Source: Acidobacteriota bacterium
GTDB lineage: Bacteria; Acidobacteriota; Holophagae; Acanthopleuribacterales; Acanthopleuribacteraceae
Assembly (NCBI GenBank): GCA_020439745.1
Contig: JAGQSC010000025.1
Coordinates: forward strand, 124,001 to 188,000
Reading direction: 5' to 3'
Length of the DNA: 64,000 nucleotides
Numbering within the stretch: the stretch's first letter is position 1; each line of letters begins with the position of its first letter. Below the pieces are notes generated by a model that did not search any database, had not been told where the DNA came from, and saw only the letters and a list, made by a program, of their open reading frames with translations. Both the position numbers and the translations under genes were made by a program. Shown here piece after piece: positions 35,799-44,370 of the stretch.

Positions 35799-36890
35799 GT
35801 GAACCAGAACGAAGTCGAAGCTCACAACCGGTATCTCACCAGGAAGTTGGAAAGATGCATGATCAATCGGCGTCGTACCGAAGAGTTAAAGGAACGTAAC
35901 GATCTGTTACTTCATCGGGTTATTGCCGAAGCCCATGCCATGAGTGACGAATTGAAATCAAAAAATGATGCGCTTTTGGCGGCCAATGCCCAATTGCGCT
36001 CAGAGGCAGAAGCCAAACAAGAGGCATTACAGGAAAGGGACGCATTACAGGCTGAACTCGTCGAAATTGCCAGGCGTGTGGGTTTGGAAGAGCTGACCAC
36101 CAACATCTTGCATAACGTGAGCAATACGCTCAATTCGGTCAATGTGGCTCTGTCCAGGGTAGAACAACAAATTATCGCTTCCAAAATCAGTTCCATACCC
36201 CAGTTGGCAGGGCTGTTGGCACAGAATCACGACCAATTGGTCTGGTTTTTGACTCAAGACGAGCGCGGAAAAAAGGTGCCGGAATACTTATTGCGGTTGA
36301 GTGATCTGTTGCAGACGGAACAAAAAGATATCGAGTCTGAGATCGAGGTTATGCGGAAGAGTGTGGATCACATCAATCAAATCGTAAGTTACCAGCAAGA
36401 ATATTCGAAGCTGGTCGAGTTTCGCGAAACACTGAATGTGTGTGATCTTATTCAAGATGCCATAGCCATCACCCAGGCTGAGCTGCAACGACAACACATT
36501 GTGGTTTGCTGTGATTTTGAGCCGGTTCCAGAGGTCAGCGTCGATCGTCGGAAGCTGATCCAAATACTGCTCAACCTAATATCCAATGCGAAACATTCAC
36601 TGATGGATTGCGCACCTGATCATCCTGAGATCCGCATTGCCGTGGCATTGGACAATCGAGATGTGCTGCGTATTTCGGTCGCGGACAACGGGATGGGCAT
36701 ACCGAGCGAGCATATGTCGCGATTGTTTACCTTTGGTTTCACGACCCGTGAGGAAGGACATGGCTTCGGTCTTCACGGTTGTGCCAATCATGCGCGAGAA
36801 ATGGATGGCCGCATTTATGCGCAAAGTGAAGGTGTGAACAAGGGTGCTCAGTTCATTCTAGAACTGCCTGTGAAGTCAGAAAAACCTTGA
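35799..36890 (+). CDS. Cytoplasmic sensor histidine kinase partnered with FIST protein
   Basis: A 363-residue kinase with no membrane segment. Residues 1-100 are coiled coil; the phospho-acceptor region is ILHNVSNTLNSV, the LHN-type H-box that differs from the common HExxxP. The catalytic domain has an N box (LINLISNAKHSL), DNGMGI and GHGFGLHGCANHAREMDG. There is no receiver domain, and no response regulator lies next to it. The GTG start at 35799, 4 nt past the FIST stop, is inferred because upstream sequence overlaps FIST. Its stop overlaps the -35 box of the histidine operon. Confidence 0.9.
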   Translation: MNQNEVEAHNRYLTRKLERCMINRRRTEELKERNDLLLHRVIAEAHAMSDELKSKNDALLAANAQLRSEAEAKQEALQERDALQAELVEIARRVGLEELTTNILHNVSNTLNSVNVALSRVEQQIIASKISSIPQLAGLLAQNHDQLVWFLTQDERGKKVPEYLLRLSDLLQTEQKDIESEIEVMRKSVDHINQIVSYQQEYSKLVEFRETLNVCDLIQDAIAITQAELQRQHIVVCCDFEPVPEVSVDRRKLIQILLNLISNAKHSLMDCAPDHPEIRIAVALDNRDVLRISVADNGMGIPSEHMSRLFTFGFTTREEGHGFGLHGCANHAREMDGRIYAQSEGVNKGAQFILELPVKSEKP

Positions 36891-36914
36891 CAACGAAATT
36901 CTCTGTGACATAAG
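36887..36914 (+). promoter_or_regulatory. Promoter of the histidine operon
   Basis: A perfect TTGACA (36887-36892) overlaps the kinase stop codon. With a 16-nt spacer the -10 is CATAAG (36909-36914), a 4/6 match. The predicted start is only a few bases before the hisL start codon, so the leader peptide may be translated from a nearly leaderless RNA, or initiation may also occur further upstream. Confidence 0.5.
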
Positions 36915-36925
36915 TTGTGCACATT

Positions 36926-36991
36926 ATGACTGTCATTCGTCACCACCACCATCATGGAAACAAGTTGCAGGACCTGATGCTGCTTAGGTGA
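36926..36991 (+). CDS. hisL: Histidine operon leader peptide with five consecutive His codons
   Basis: A 21-codon reading frame ATG...TGA that encodes MTVIRHHHHHGNKLQDLMLLR. Five His codons (CAC CAC CAC CAT CAT, 36941-36955) lie before a terminator 22 nt past the stop. GTCACC (36939-36944) can pair with GGTGAC (36987-36992), and CATCA (36950-36954) with TGATG (36975-36979). TTCGTT (36994-36999) can pair with AACGAA (37009-37014), overlapping the terminator base. This is the layout of a classical his attenuator, in which ribosome stalling at His codons under low His-tRNA allows readthrough. Confidence 0.87.
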   Translation: MTVIRHHHHHGNKLQDLMLLR

Positions 36992-37012
36992 CGTTCGTTC
37001 AGAAAATTAACG

Positions 37013-37052
37013 AAAGCCCCGTCGGCAACATCGCCGGCGGGGCTTTTTTTTT
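37013..37052 (+). terminator. Attenuator terminator of the histidine operon
   Basis: AAAGCCCCG (37013-37021) pairs with CGGGGCTTT (37038-37046), and the stem continues inward as TCGGC/GCCGG around a 6-nt loop. Uninterrupted T residues run to 37052. It lies between hisL and hisG; the hisG ribosome site GGAG begins right after the T-run. Confidence 0.93.
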
Positions 37053-37063
37053 GGAGTGTTTCC

Positions 37064-37915
37064 ATGAAAACCAAAATGGTCTTACCTAAAGGCCGCATGT
37101 TGGATAAAGTCATCGAGCTTCTCGACGAGTGCGGCATCTCTGTAGCCGGAAACGGACGTAACTATCGCCCCAATTGCAGTGATGCCAATCTGGAACTCAA
37201 ATTGTTGAAATCTCAGAACATTCCCCAATTAGTCAGCTTGGGTCAACACCACTGTGGCTTTGCAGGAAGCGATTGGGTCGAAGAACAAGCAGCCGATGTC
37301 ATCAACGTGCTTGATTTGGAGTTAGATCCGGTCTCAATTGTTGCGGCTATTCCCGAAGACTCGAATTGGGAACAGATGAAGAAGCGGAAATTGATCGCCG
37401 TTTCCGAGTACGAGCGTTTGTGTTGCCAGTTTTTGGATCGCGAAGGTGTTGAATACACATTTGTGCGCTCATTCGGCGCAACGGAAGTGTTTCCTCCGGA
37501 AGATGCTGATTTGGTGGTCGACAATACAGCCACAGGAACGACGTTGGTTGAGAACAGGTTGAAAGTCGTGGCGACGTTGATGAAGAGCTCGACGCAGTTC
37601 ATTGCCAATCGCGCAGCTATGGAAGACCCCCGTCAGCGAGATCGCATCGAAAATATCGCACTCATTTTTCGCAGTATTCTGGATGGCCGGTCCCGGGTCC
37701 TCTTGGAGATGAATTGTGCGGAAAGCTGTCTATCTGAATTGGTGCAGCTTCTGCCGGCTATGAAGGCGCCCAGTGTGGCCAAACTATTCGGCGATCAAGG
37801 GTTTGCTGTGAAGGCCGCGGTACCACGCCGTGAAGTTAAGGACTTGGTACCTCTGCTCAGATCGGCGGGCGCTACCGACATTCTGGAACTCGATATTCGC
37901 AAGGTCATAGCCTGA
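37064..37915 (+). CDS. hisG: ATP phosphoribosyltransferase, long form
   Basis: Catalyses the first, feedback-controlled step of histidine synthesis (ATP + PRPP). The 283-residue length includes the C-terminal ACT-like regulatory domain of the long form (about 210-283, PSVAKLFGDQGFAVKAAVPRREV), so no HisZ is needed. Conserved blocks are LPKGRM at the N-terminus, GFAGSDWVEE and the PRPP loop DLVVDNTATGTTL. It is the first structural gene after the attenuator and is followed after 6 nt by the hisC fusion. Confidence 0.96.
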   Translation: MKTKMVLPKGRMLDKVIELLDECGISVAGNGRNYRPNCSDANLELKLLKSQNIPQLVSLGQHHCGFAGSDWVEEQAADVINVLDLELDPVSIVAAIPEDSNWEQMKKRKLIAVSEYERLCCQFLDREGVEYTFVRSFGATEVFPPEDADLVVDNTATGTTLVENRLKVVATLMKSSTQFIANRAAMEDPRQRDRIENIALIFRSILDGRSRVLLEMNCAESCLSELVQLLPAMKAPSVAKLFGDQGFAVKAAVPRREVKDLVPLLRSAGATDILELDIRKVIA

Positions 37916-37921
37916 GGTGAT

Positions 37922-39580
37922 GTGATGTTTGGAACCTGGATCAATCAGGCTGATATTTTGAAAGTGGACCAAAACGAGCGCAGTGAAGCACCGCCTGCTT
38001 GGGCCGAGTCCACGTTACGCGAACTGACCCCTTTTGTCCTGAACAGATACCCACGCCGCCAGCGTCTCGAGTCTCTGCTAGCCCAAACAAATGGGCTTGA
38101 AGCAGACCAGGTGCTGGTGACCAATGGCAGCGATGAAGCCATTCAATACCTTTTCCAGTCACTGGCAGTCAATCAACGCATCATTCTTCCGCTCCCCACT
38201 TTTGGCATCTATCAGGACCAAATAAGACGTTGGCCTGTAGATGCGGTGGTGATTCCGCCACTTGCTGGTCTCAGACTTAATATGGATGCGACCATTGATT
38301 CCATTAAGCAGCGTGATCTTGTGATTATCGTGCGACCCAACAACCCAACTGGGGAAATGGTCGGCGACAACCAAATGAACCGTCTTTGGCGCGTTTGTCA
38401 TGAGCGAGGGGCGCGATTGCTGCTTGACGAAGCATATACGGATTTCTGCGGAACCAGCTGGATAGACCGCGTTACAAAGGGATCACCGCTTATGGTGTTG
38501 CGCACCTTTTCGAAGGCATACGGCCTGGCTGGAATGCGCGTGGGTTACGCCGCTGCCGATGCACTCTGGCTAAACCAACTGCGTGGCCGCTGCATGCCCT
38601 ACAATGTATCCACACCCGCGTTAATGCTGGCCGAGCGAGGGTTGGAGGCCGATGCGCAACGAGACGTAGCCAACTACACAAAATCCGTGCGCGCCAATCG
38701 CATGGCTTTATGTCGTTTATTGGATGACCTCAAGATTCCTTATGTACCCAGCGAGGCGAACTTTGTGATGATCCAACTCGGATTGGAAAGGGCACAGTTC
38801 TTTCGCAGTGCCATGGCCCATCAAAACGTGGCTGTGCGCATGTTTGATCGGCCTGAACTTGTAGGCTGGGTGCGCGTTTCCATTCCCTTGAATATTGAAC
38901 GATTGCTGCATGCGGTGAAGATGGCGCTGAGCCCTCAACTGGTGTGTTTGGATGTGGATGGCTGTCTGGTTGATGTTCGCACCAGCTTTGAACAGGCCAT
39001 CGTCGAAGCGGTTCGCCGACTCGGGGGCGGAGAGGTGACGCGGGAAGAGATCGTCGCCAAACGTCGATTGGGAGGCTACAACGACGATTGGGTGCTTACT
39101 CATGCGCTGTTGATTGATCGAGGCTGCTCGGTTCCGATGGCACTCGTCCGCAAAACATGCGATGCGATCTACTGGGGCACTGGCGATTGTTTGGGAACTG
39201 CAGCCAACGAAACACCCTTGCTGGAACAAGAAACGCGTGAATATCTCTGCAGTCGAGCCACCTTGTCACTTGTCACTGGGCGCTCACGGCGGGAATTAGG
39301 CCCAGCCATTGAGTTACTGGGATTAGAGCCCCTGATACCGGCCGCAACAATAGATTCTGTTTCGAACGGAAAACCTGACCCGGAAGGCATCTTGATGATG
39401 ATGCAGAAAACCAACTGCCAACGGGCCTGGATGGTTGGCGATAATGTGGACGACATAGCCGCTGCGGTCGCCGCGGGTGCCATACCCATTGGTGTCGGCT
39501 CGGATCTTGGAGACGCACTCATGGCTGCCGGTGCCATTTACGTTTTGGACGATATCAACAAGATAAGGAGCATCTTATGA
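37922..39580 (+). CDS. hisC: Histidinol-phosphate aminotransferase fused to a HAD phosphatase
   Basis: A 552-residue two-domain protein. Residues 1-335 are HisC, with PLP Lys198 in RTFSKAYGLAGMRVG. Residues 340-552 are a HAD-superfamily hydrolase with nucleophile Asp344 and Asp346 (CLDVDGCLVD), the Thr motif SLVTGR, KPDPEG and the acidic motif MVGDNVDDIAAA. HisB in this operon lacks a phosphatase domain, so the HAD half is a strong candidate for the histidinol-phosphate phosphatase, the step right after HisC. It overlaps hisB by ATGA. No frameshift or linker stop is visible. Confidence 0.93.
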   Translation: MMFGTWINQADILKVDQNERSEAPPAWAESTLRELTPFVLNRYPRRQRLESLLAQTNGLEADQVLVTNGSDEAIQYLFQSLAVNQRIILPLPTFGIYQDQIRRWPVDAVVIPPLAGLRLNMDATIDSIKQRDLVIIVRPNNPTGEMVGDNQMNRLWRVCHERGARLLLDEAYTDFCGTSWIDRVTKGSPLMVLRTFSKAYGLAGMRVGYAAADALWLNQLRGRCMPYNVSTPALMLAERGLEADAQRDVANYTKSVRANRMALCRLLDDLKIPYVPSEANFVMIQLGLERAQFFRSAMAHQNVAVRMFDRPELVGWVRVSIPLNIERLLHAVKMALSPQLVCLDVDGCLVDVRTSFEQAIVEAVRRLGGGEVTREEIVAKRRLGGYNDDWVLTHALLIDRGCSVPMALVRKTCDAIYWGTGDCLGTAANETPLLEQETREYLCSRATLSLVTGRSRRELGPAIELLGLEPLIPAATIDSVSNGKPDPEGILMMMQKTNCQRAWMVGDNVDDIAAAVAAGAIPIGVGSDLGDALMAAGAIYVLDDINKIRSIL

Positions 39581-40143
39581 TTGAGCGGAAGCGGACGACA
39601 CACGAAACGGACATCTCATTAAAGCTCCGCCTGAAAGGCGCGGGTCGTGTGGATGTGACAACGGGACATGGCTTTTTTGACCATATGCTGCATCAGTTGG
39701 CTTATCACGCAGGGATGGACTTGAACTTGAAAGCGATTGGCGATCAGACAGGGGATCACCACCTGGTTGAAGACGTGGCCATTTGTTTGGGTGACGCATT
39801 TCAGGAAGGGTGGCGCAATCAAAACGGCCTCAATCGTTTTGGACATACCATTTTGCCCATGGATGATGCGCTGGTGATGTGCGCAACCGACCTATGTGGA
39901 CGCGCCTATTGTGAGGTTGATCTGAAGCTCACACGGGAAACCGTGGGTGGTTTGGATACAGAAATGGTCCCACATTTCTTTCGCAGTTTCAGTTCAGCAT
40001 CCATGATCAACCTGCATTTAAAAACATTGTCTGGAACCAATCATCACCACGTGATCGAAGCCGCATTTAAGGCGACTGCACGTGCATTGCGCCAAGCCTT
40101 GAGCCAAGACATGATCACCTTCAGTACCAAGGGGGCTCTGTGA
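39577..40143 (+). CDS. hisB: Imidazoleglycerol-phosphate dehydratase
   Basis: A monofunctional IGPD of 188 residues, manganese-dependent. The metal-binding repeats are HGFFDHMLHQLAYHAG and GDHHLVEDVAICLG in the first half and FFRSFSSAS...GTNHHHVIEAAFKA in the second. There is no HAD domain, unlike the bifunctional E. coli HisB. It overlaps hisC by ATGA and hisH by 4 nt. Confidence 0.97.
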   Translation: MIERKRTTHETDISLKLRLKGAGRVDVTTGHGFFDHMLHQLAYHAGMDLNLKAIGDQTGDHHLVEDVAICLGDAFQEGWRNQNGLNRFGHTILPMDDALVMCATDLCGRAYCEVDLKLTRETVGGLDTEMVPHFFRSFSSASMINLHLKTLSGTNHHHVIEAAFKATARALRQALSQDMITFSTKGAL

Positions 40144-40709
40144 TTGGTATTGTGGATTGTGGCTCCGGAAACATTGCATCGGTTCGTTTAGCTTTCGATC
40201 GATTGGGTGTTCCTACCGATATCCGCACCCTGCCGGACGTATCTGATTTGCAGGCCTTGGTCTTGCCAGGACAAGGTCGGTTCGGGACGGTGATGAACGC
40301 TTTGACCGAACGAGGATGGGATGATGTTTTGAAGGGTTGGATCGAAGCAGATCGCAAGTTTCTGGGTATCTGTGTGGGCATGCAGGTTCTGTTTGAAGGG
40401 TCTGAAGAAGATCCAGGCGTTTCGGGACTGGGGATGTTAACAGGAACAGTCAAGCGGCTTCGGGCTCCCAAAAACCCGATGATGGGTTGGGCAAGGGTCT
40501 GTTGGCGCGATTCGATTTTTTCGGACGGGTCCGCGTTCTTCGTCAATGGGTATGCCGTGGCCAAGTCCGATGTGTGTTGTGCCACCACTGAATATGGTGA
40601 GCCGTTTTGCTGCGCCGTACAGCGTGGGCACATGTTTGCCACACAGTTTCACCCAGAAAAGTCCGGAAAATGGGGACAGGAGGTTCTACGCCAATGGATC
40701 AACTCCTGA
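40140..40709 (+). CDS. hisH: Imidazole glycerol phosphate synthase, glutamine amidotransferase subunit
   Basis: A class I glutaminase of 189 residues that supplies ammonia to HisF. The nucleophile Cys is in GICVGMQVLFEGSEE; the catalytic His and Glu are in QFHPEKSG. The GTG start overlaps the hisB stop. The 3' end overlaps hisF by 16 nt, keeping the two subunits of the heterodimer tightly coupled. Confidence 0.96.
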   Translation: MIGIVDCGSGNIASVRLAFDRLGVPTDIRTLPDVSDLQALVLPGQGRFGTVMNALTERGWDDVLKGWIEADRKFLGICVGMQVLFEGSEEDPGVSGLGMLTGTVKRLRAPKNPMMGWARVCWRDSIFSDGSAFFVNGYAVAKSDVCCATTEYGEPFCCAVQRGHMFATQFHPEKSGKWGQEVLRQWINS

Positions 40710-41461
40710 AACGCATCATTCCGTGTCTTGACGTAGACGGAGGACGCGTCGTCAAAGGTACTCATTTTGTCAATCTCAGGGATATGGGTGACCCGGTGGA
40801 ACTGGCAGTCCGATACGAGACACAAGGCGCAGATGAAGTCGTATTTCTCGATATCAATGCCTCTGCTGAACATCGACCAACGGCTCTGGATATGGTGCGC
40901 AGAGTCGCTGAGTCTCTTTCGATTCCGTTTACCTTGGGAGGAGGCCTTCGAAGCGTGGATGACATGTATGCGTTCCTTGATGCTGGGGCAGATAAAGTGG
41001 CGCTGAACTCAGCCGCCCTCCATGACCCGGGACTGGTGGAACTGGGGGCCCGTCAGTTCGGCTCGCAGTGCATGGTGGTAGCGATGGATGTCAAGTTAGA
41101 ACCGGCCGGATACCACGGTGTCTATTCCCACGGCGGACGGAAACAAACCCGTTGGACAGCCAAATCATGGGCTCGGGAAATGGTGAACCGTGGCGCTGGC
41201 GAGCTGTTGCTTACCAGCATTGACCGTGATGGAACAGGGTGCGGATTCGATATGGACATCATTGAACCCATCGCGCGTACCCTACCCATTCCCGTGATTG
41301 CGTCTGGCGGCGCAGTGAACGACGATCATTTCATCACCGCGTTCCGGCGTGGCGCCGATGCGGCGCTTGCAGCAACCATGTTCCACTCGGGCGACGTGAT
41401 CATCGGCGATCTGAAACGCGCATTGAACCGTGCGGGCATCCCCGTACGATTGGATTATTAG
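40694..41461 (+). CDS. hisF: Imidazole glycerol phosphate synthase, cyclase subunit
   Basis: A 255-residue TIM barrel that forms imidazoleglycerol phosphate and AICAR. The catalytic Asp residues are in [15 protein letters not shown] and [13 protein letters not shown]; phosphate sites are GGGLRS and ASGGA. The start at 40694 is chosen by homology and GGAGG upstream; a longer frame overlapping hisH is a shadow. The start lies inside hisH. Confidence 0.97.
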   Translation: MDQLLKRIIPCLDVDGGRVVKGTHFVNLRDMGDPVELAVRYETQGADEVVFLDINASAEHRPTALDMVRRVAESLSIPFTLGGGLRSVDDMYAFLDAGADKVALNSAALHDPGLVELGARQFGSQCMVVAMDVKLEPAGYHGVYSHGGRKQTRWTAKSWAREMVNRGAGELLLTSIDRDGTGCGFDMDIIEPIARTLPIPVIASGGAVNDDHFITAFRRGADAALAATMFHSGDVIIGDLKRALNRAGIPVRLDY

Positions 41462-41473
41462 GGAGAGTCCCAT

Positions 41474-42709
41474 ATGTTTATTCCGAGCATCGATCTATTT
41501 GACGGAAAGGCTGTCCAATGGCGTCAAGGTCAACAGGCAGTACTTGAAAGGGATGATGTGTTCGAGTTGCTCGACGCGTTTTCACTTTTTGGGGAAGTGG
41601 CGATTGTCGACCTCAATGCGGCCCTTGGCAAAGCAGACAATCGCGACTTGATTCACCAGCTCTTACGAAGGCATCCTTGCCGCGTTGGGGGCGGTATCCG
41701 CGATAAGCAATCGGCCATGGACTACATCAAGGCGGGCGCAAGCAAGGTGGTCCTGGGAACAGCTGCCCGGGAACCATTTGTGCGAGAGCTGCCTCGTGAA
41801 GCTGTGGTCGTGGCATTGGACTCAAAAGCTGACACTTGGGTGACCCACGGATGGACAGAGTCCAGCCCCTTGACCACTCAGGACGCCATGGCTGCCTTGG
41901 GAAGTGTGTGTAGCGAGTTCCTATATACCCAGGTCGAAAAGGAAGGCATGATGTCGGGCCTGGATCGCGAACGGGTGGAAAGGGTGGTTACGACATCACC
42001 TGTGCCAGTCACGGTTGCAGGAGGCGTGACCACGGCAGATGATATTTCATACCTGCATCGTTTGGGTGCAAAGGCACAAATCGGTATGGCCATTTACACC
42101 GGTGCGCTCAGCTTGACCGATTGTCTCTTGGCCTGCCTCGATTTTGACAAGGCGCCACTGGTCCCCACGGTGGTTCAAGACGTTCACTCAAGGGAAGTGC
42201 TTATGGTGGCCTATTCTTCACAGGAATCCCTGTCCCGAGCATTGGCAAGCAAAGCAGGAGTCTATTACAGTCGAAGTAGGCAAGCACTTTGGACCAAAGG
42301 CGAAACTTCCGGCCATCGACAAAAACTGGTTCGAGTGGATGTGGACTGTGATGGTGACAGCCTTTTGTTTCAAGTGGAGCAAACAGGCCCCGCCTGTCAT
42401 CTGAACCGACCTAGCTGTTTTTCAACCGTTCAGCCCGGATTCGACCTAACGTCGCTTGATCGCGTTATTCAAGCGCGCCGCTGCCACGCGCCTGAAGGTT
42501 CTTACACGGCGACGCTTTTTGAGTCTCAGACACTAAGAGAGTCGAAGCTCAATGAGGAAGTAGCCGAGCTTATTGAAGCGACTTCCTTTTCTGAGAAGCG
42601 CTGGGAGGCGGCTGATCTGCTCTATTTCACACTTGTTGAGGCTGCAGCACACGACGTCCGATTAATCGACATCATCAGTGAATTAAGGAGTCGTCATGCG
42701 GATCATTGA
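41474..42709 (+). CDS. hisA: HisA-HisI-HisE trifunctional fusion
   Basis: A 411-residue fusion for three consecutive steps. Residues 1-222 are a HisA-type isomerase barrel (FIPSIDLFDGKAVQ with the first catalytic Asp, RVGGGIRD, VVALDS with the second Asp). Residues 225-325 are HisI, PR-AMP cyclohydrolase (DVDCDGDSLLF...GPACHLNRPSCF with zinc ligands). Residues 335-411 are HisE, PR-ATP pyrophosphohydrolase (KLNEEVAELIEA...WEAADLLYF). In the HisA half the usual TDIxRDG reads TQVEKEG around residues 151-157; the essential Asp pair is kept. It overlaps hisD by 14 nt. Confidence 0.93.
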   Translation: MFIPSIDLFDGKAVQWRQGQQAVLERDDVFELLDAFSLFGEVAIVDLNAALGKADNRDLIHQLLRRHPCRVGGGIRDKQSAMDYIKAGASKVVLGTAAREPFVRELPREAVVVALDSKADTWVTHGWTESSPLTTQDAMAALGSVCSEFLYTQVEKEGMMSGLDRERVERVVTTSPVPVTVAGGVTTADDISYLHRLGAKAQIGMAIYTGALSLTDCLLACLDFDKAPLVPTVVQDVHSREVLMVAYSSQESLSRALASKAGVYYSRSRQALWTKGETSGHRQKLVRVDVDCDGDSLLFQVEQTGPACHLNRPSCFSTVQPGFDLTSLDRVIQARRCHAPEGSYTATLFESQTLRESKLNEEVAELIEATSFSEKRWEAADLLYFTLVEAAAHDVRLIDIISELRSRHADH

Positions 42710-43907
42710 TCACCCGGACGCTTGGCGACGTCCCCAGAACGTCGATTCCAAAGAACTCGAGCAGCGCGTGCAGCAAATTGTTGACAGAATCCAGGTCCAT
42801 GGCGAACAGGCGCTTCGAATACTCAGCCAAGAGATTGATGGATTCATGCCTCGCGTCATCGAGTTATTGCCCTGGACTCAATATCCTTTGGCTCGCAAGG
42901 AACTGGATTGGATCCAAAACGCCGGAAAACGGATCGAACGATTTGCCAAGAAACAGCGAGCCTGCCTAAAAGATCTTACCTTTTCGGACCATTGCGGATC
43001 CTATGGACATCGGTGGCTACCGCTCGACCGTATGGGTGCATACATTCCGGGCGGTCGTTACCCCTTGGTTTCGACCGCTTTGATGACGTTGGTTCCCGCT
43101 CGAGTAGCAGGGGTGGTGCAACGAGTGGCTGTATCTCCCAGCGATGACGCGGGCGTTCTGGCAGCTGCCAGTTGGGCTGGTGCAACGCATTTTGTACAGG
43201 TAGGTGGGGCCCAAGCCATTGCAGCTCTAGCCTTTGGCACCGAGTGTGTGCCCCGAGTAGACATGATCGTGGGACCGGGAAACGCTTACGTGAATATGGC
43301 GAAACGGGTCGTTCAATCCCATGTGAAAATAGACAGCCTTGCAGGACCCAGCGAGTTGTTGGTTCTGTGTGATCAAAGTAGCCGAGCCGAATGGGTTGCC
43401 TACGACTTGTTGGCGCAGGGAGAACACGATCCCTTGGCGCTGGCGATGTGCGCCAGCACCTGCCGCAATCAATTGGAACAGGTCATGTCGGTGATTCAAC
43501 GGGAGCTTGGACCGGATCCAAAAGGTCGGGGTTCATTCCAATTTGTCTTTTGCGAATCACGTGATGACGCCTTGCACTTTGCGAATCAGGTCGCTGCCGA
43601 GCACCTCTCGCTAGCTTGGCAAGATCCCGAAAGCGACATAGAGATTCTGCGACATTATGGTTCCTTGTTCATCGGCCTAGGAAGCCCAGTGGCTTTGGGA
43701 GACTATTGCAGTGGACCTAATCACACCTTACCGACTCTGGGTAACGCCCGCATGAAGGCAGGCCTGTCGGTACTCGATTTTTTGCGGCCGCTTACCTGGC
43801 AGCGCATCGAATCAAGTGGTTACGACAAGCTCGCCGAGATTGGCATGGGACTCGCGAAATTGGAAGGACTGGACTACCATTACGCCAGCTTAAAAAAACG
43901 GAGATGA
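42696..43907 (+). CDS. hisD: Histidinol dehydrogenase
   Basis: A zinc enzyme that performs the last two oxidations to histidine. It has GAYIPGGRYPLVSTALM, VDMIVGPGNAYVN, IDSLAGPSELLV and the zinc ligands in QGEHDPLA, GDYCSGPNHTLPT and EGLDYH. At 403 residues it is slightly shorter than average because of a short N-terminus. AAGGAG precedes the ATG. It ends 4 nt before the EVE gene, so the operon may continue. Confidence 0.96.
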   Translation: MRIIDHPDAWRRPQNVDSKELEQRVQQIVDRIQVHGEQALRILSQEIDGFMPRVIELLPWTQYPLARKELDWIQNAGKRIERFAKKQRACLKDLTFSDHCGSYGHRWLPLDRMGAYIPGGRYPLVSTALMTLVPARVAGVVQRVAVSPSDDAGVLAAASWAGATHFVQVGGAQAIAALAFGTECVPRVDMIVGPGNAYVNMAKRVVQSHVKIDSLAGPSELLVLCDQSSRAEWVAYDLLAQGEHDPLALAMCASTCRNQLEQVMSVIQRELGPDPKGRGSFQFVFCESRDDALHFANQVAAEHLSLAWQDPESDIEILRHYGSLFIGLGSPVALGDYCSGPNHTLPTLGNARMKAGLSVLDFLRPLTWQRIESSGYDKLAEIGMGLAKLEGLDYHYASLKKRR

Positions 43908-43911
43908 ATGC

Positions 43912-44370
43912 GTGCAATATTGGTTGATGAAAACGGAGCCGGACGTTTTTTCTATCGATGACTTGAAAAAAGGGGGTGTGGAACCTTGGGACGGCATCCG
44001 CAATTATCAGGCCCGAAACTATATGCGCGATCAGATGGAAGTAGGTGATAGGGTGCTCATTTACCACAGCCGCAGCAAACCCATGGGCGTGGTAGGTGAA
44101 GCAGAAGTCGCGTCGGCAGCTTATCCTGATGCCAGTCAATTCGACGCCAAGAGCAAGTATTTTGACCCTGGCGCCACGCCTGACAATCCGCGCTGGATGT
44201 TGGTGGATATTAAGTACTTACGTCATTTTCCGCGCGTCGTTACGCTTGCAGAAATGAAGGCAGAACCCGGTCTGGAAGGGATGTTGGTCATCAAACGTGG
44301 CATGCGGTTGTCCATTCAACCTGTGGCGCAGTCTCACTACGAAACAGTTTGTGCCCTGGCCGAAGAATGA
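43912..44370 (+). CDS. EVE-domain protein (THYN1-like)
   Basis: A 152-residue single EVE domain, a PUA-related fold that binds modified bases in DNA or RNA. WLMKTEPDVFSIDDL, WDGIRNYQARNYMRD and GDRVLIYHS form the family signature. The start is GTG, with GGAG in the hisD tail. It overlaps the RNase gene by ATGA. A role in RNA or modified-nucleotide recognition would fit the RNase partner, but this is inference. Confidence 0.93.
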   Translation: MQYWLMKTEPDVFSIDDLKKGGVEPWDGIRNYQARNYMRDQMEVGDRVLIYHSRSKPMGVVGEAEVASAAYPDASQFDAKSKYFDPGATPDNPRWMLVDIKYLRHFPRVVTLAEMKAEPGLEGMLVIKRGMRLSIQPVAQSHYETVCALAEE

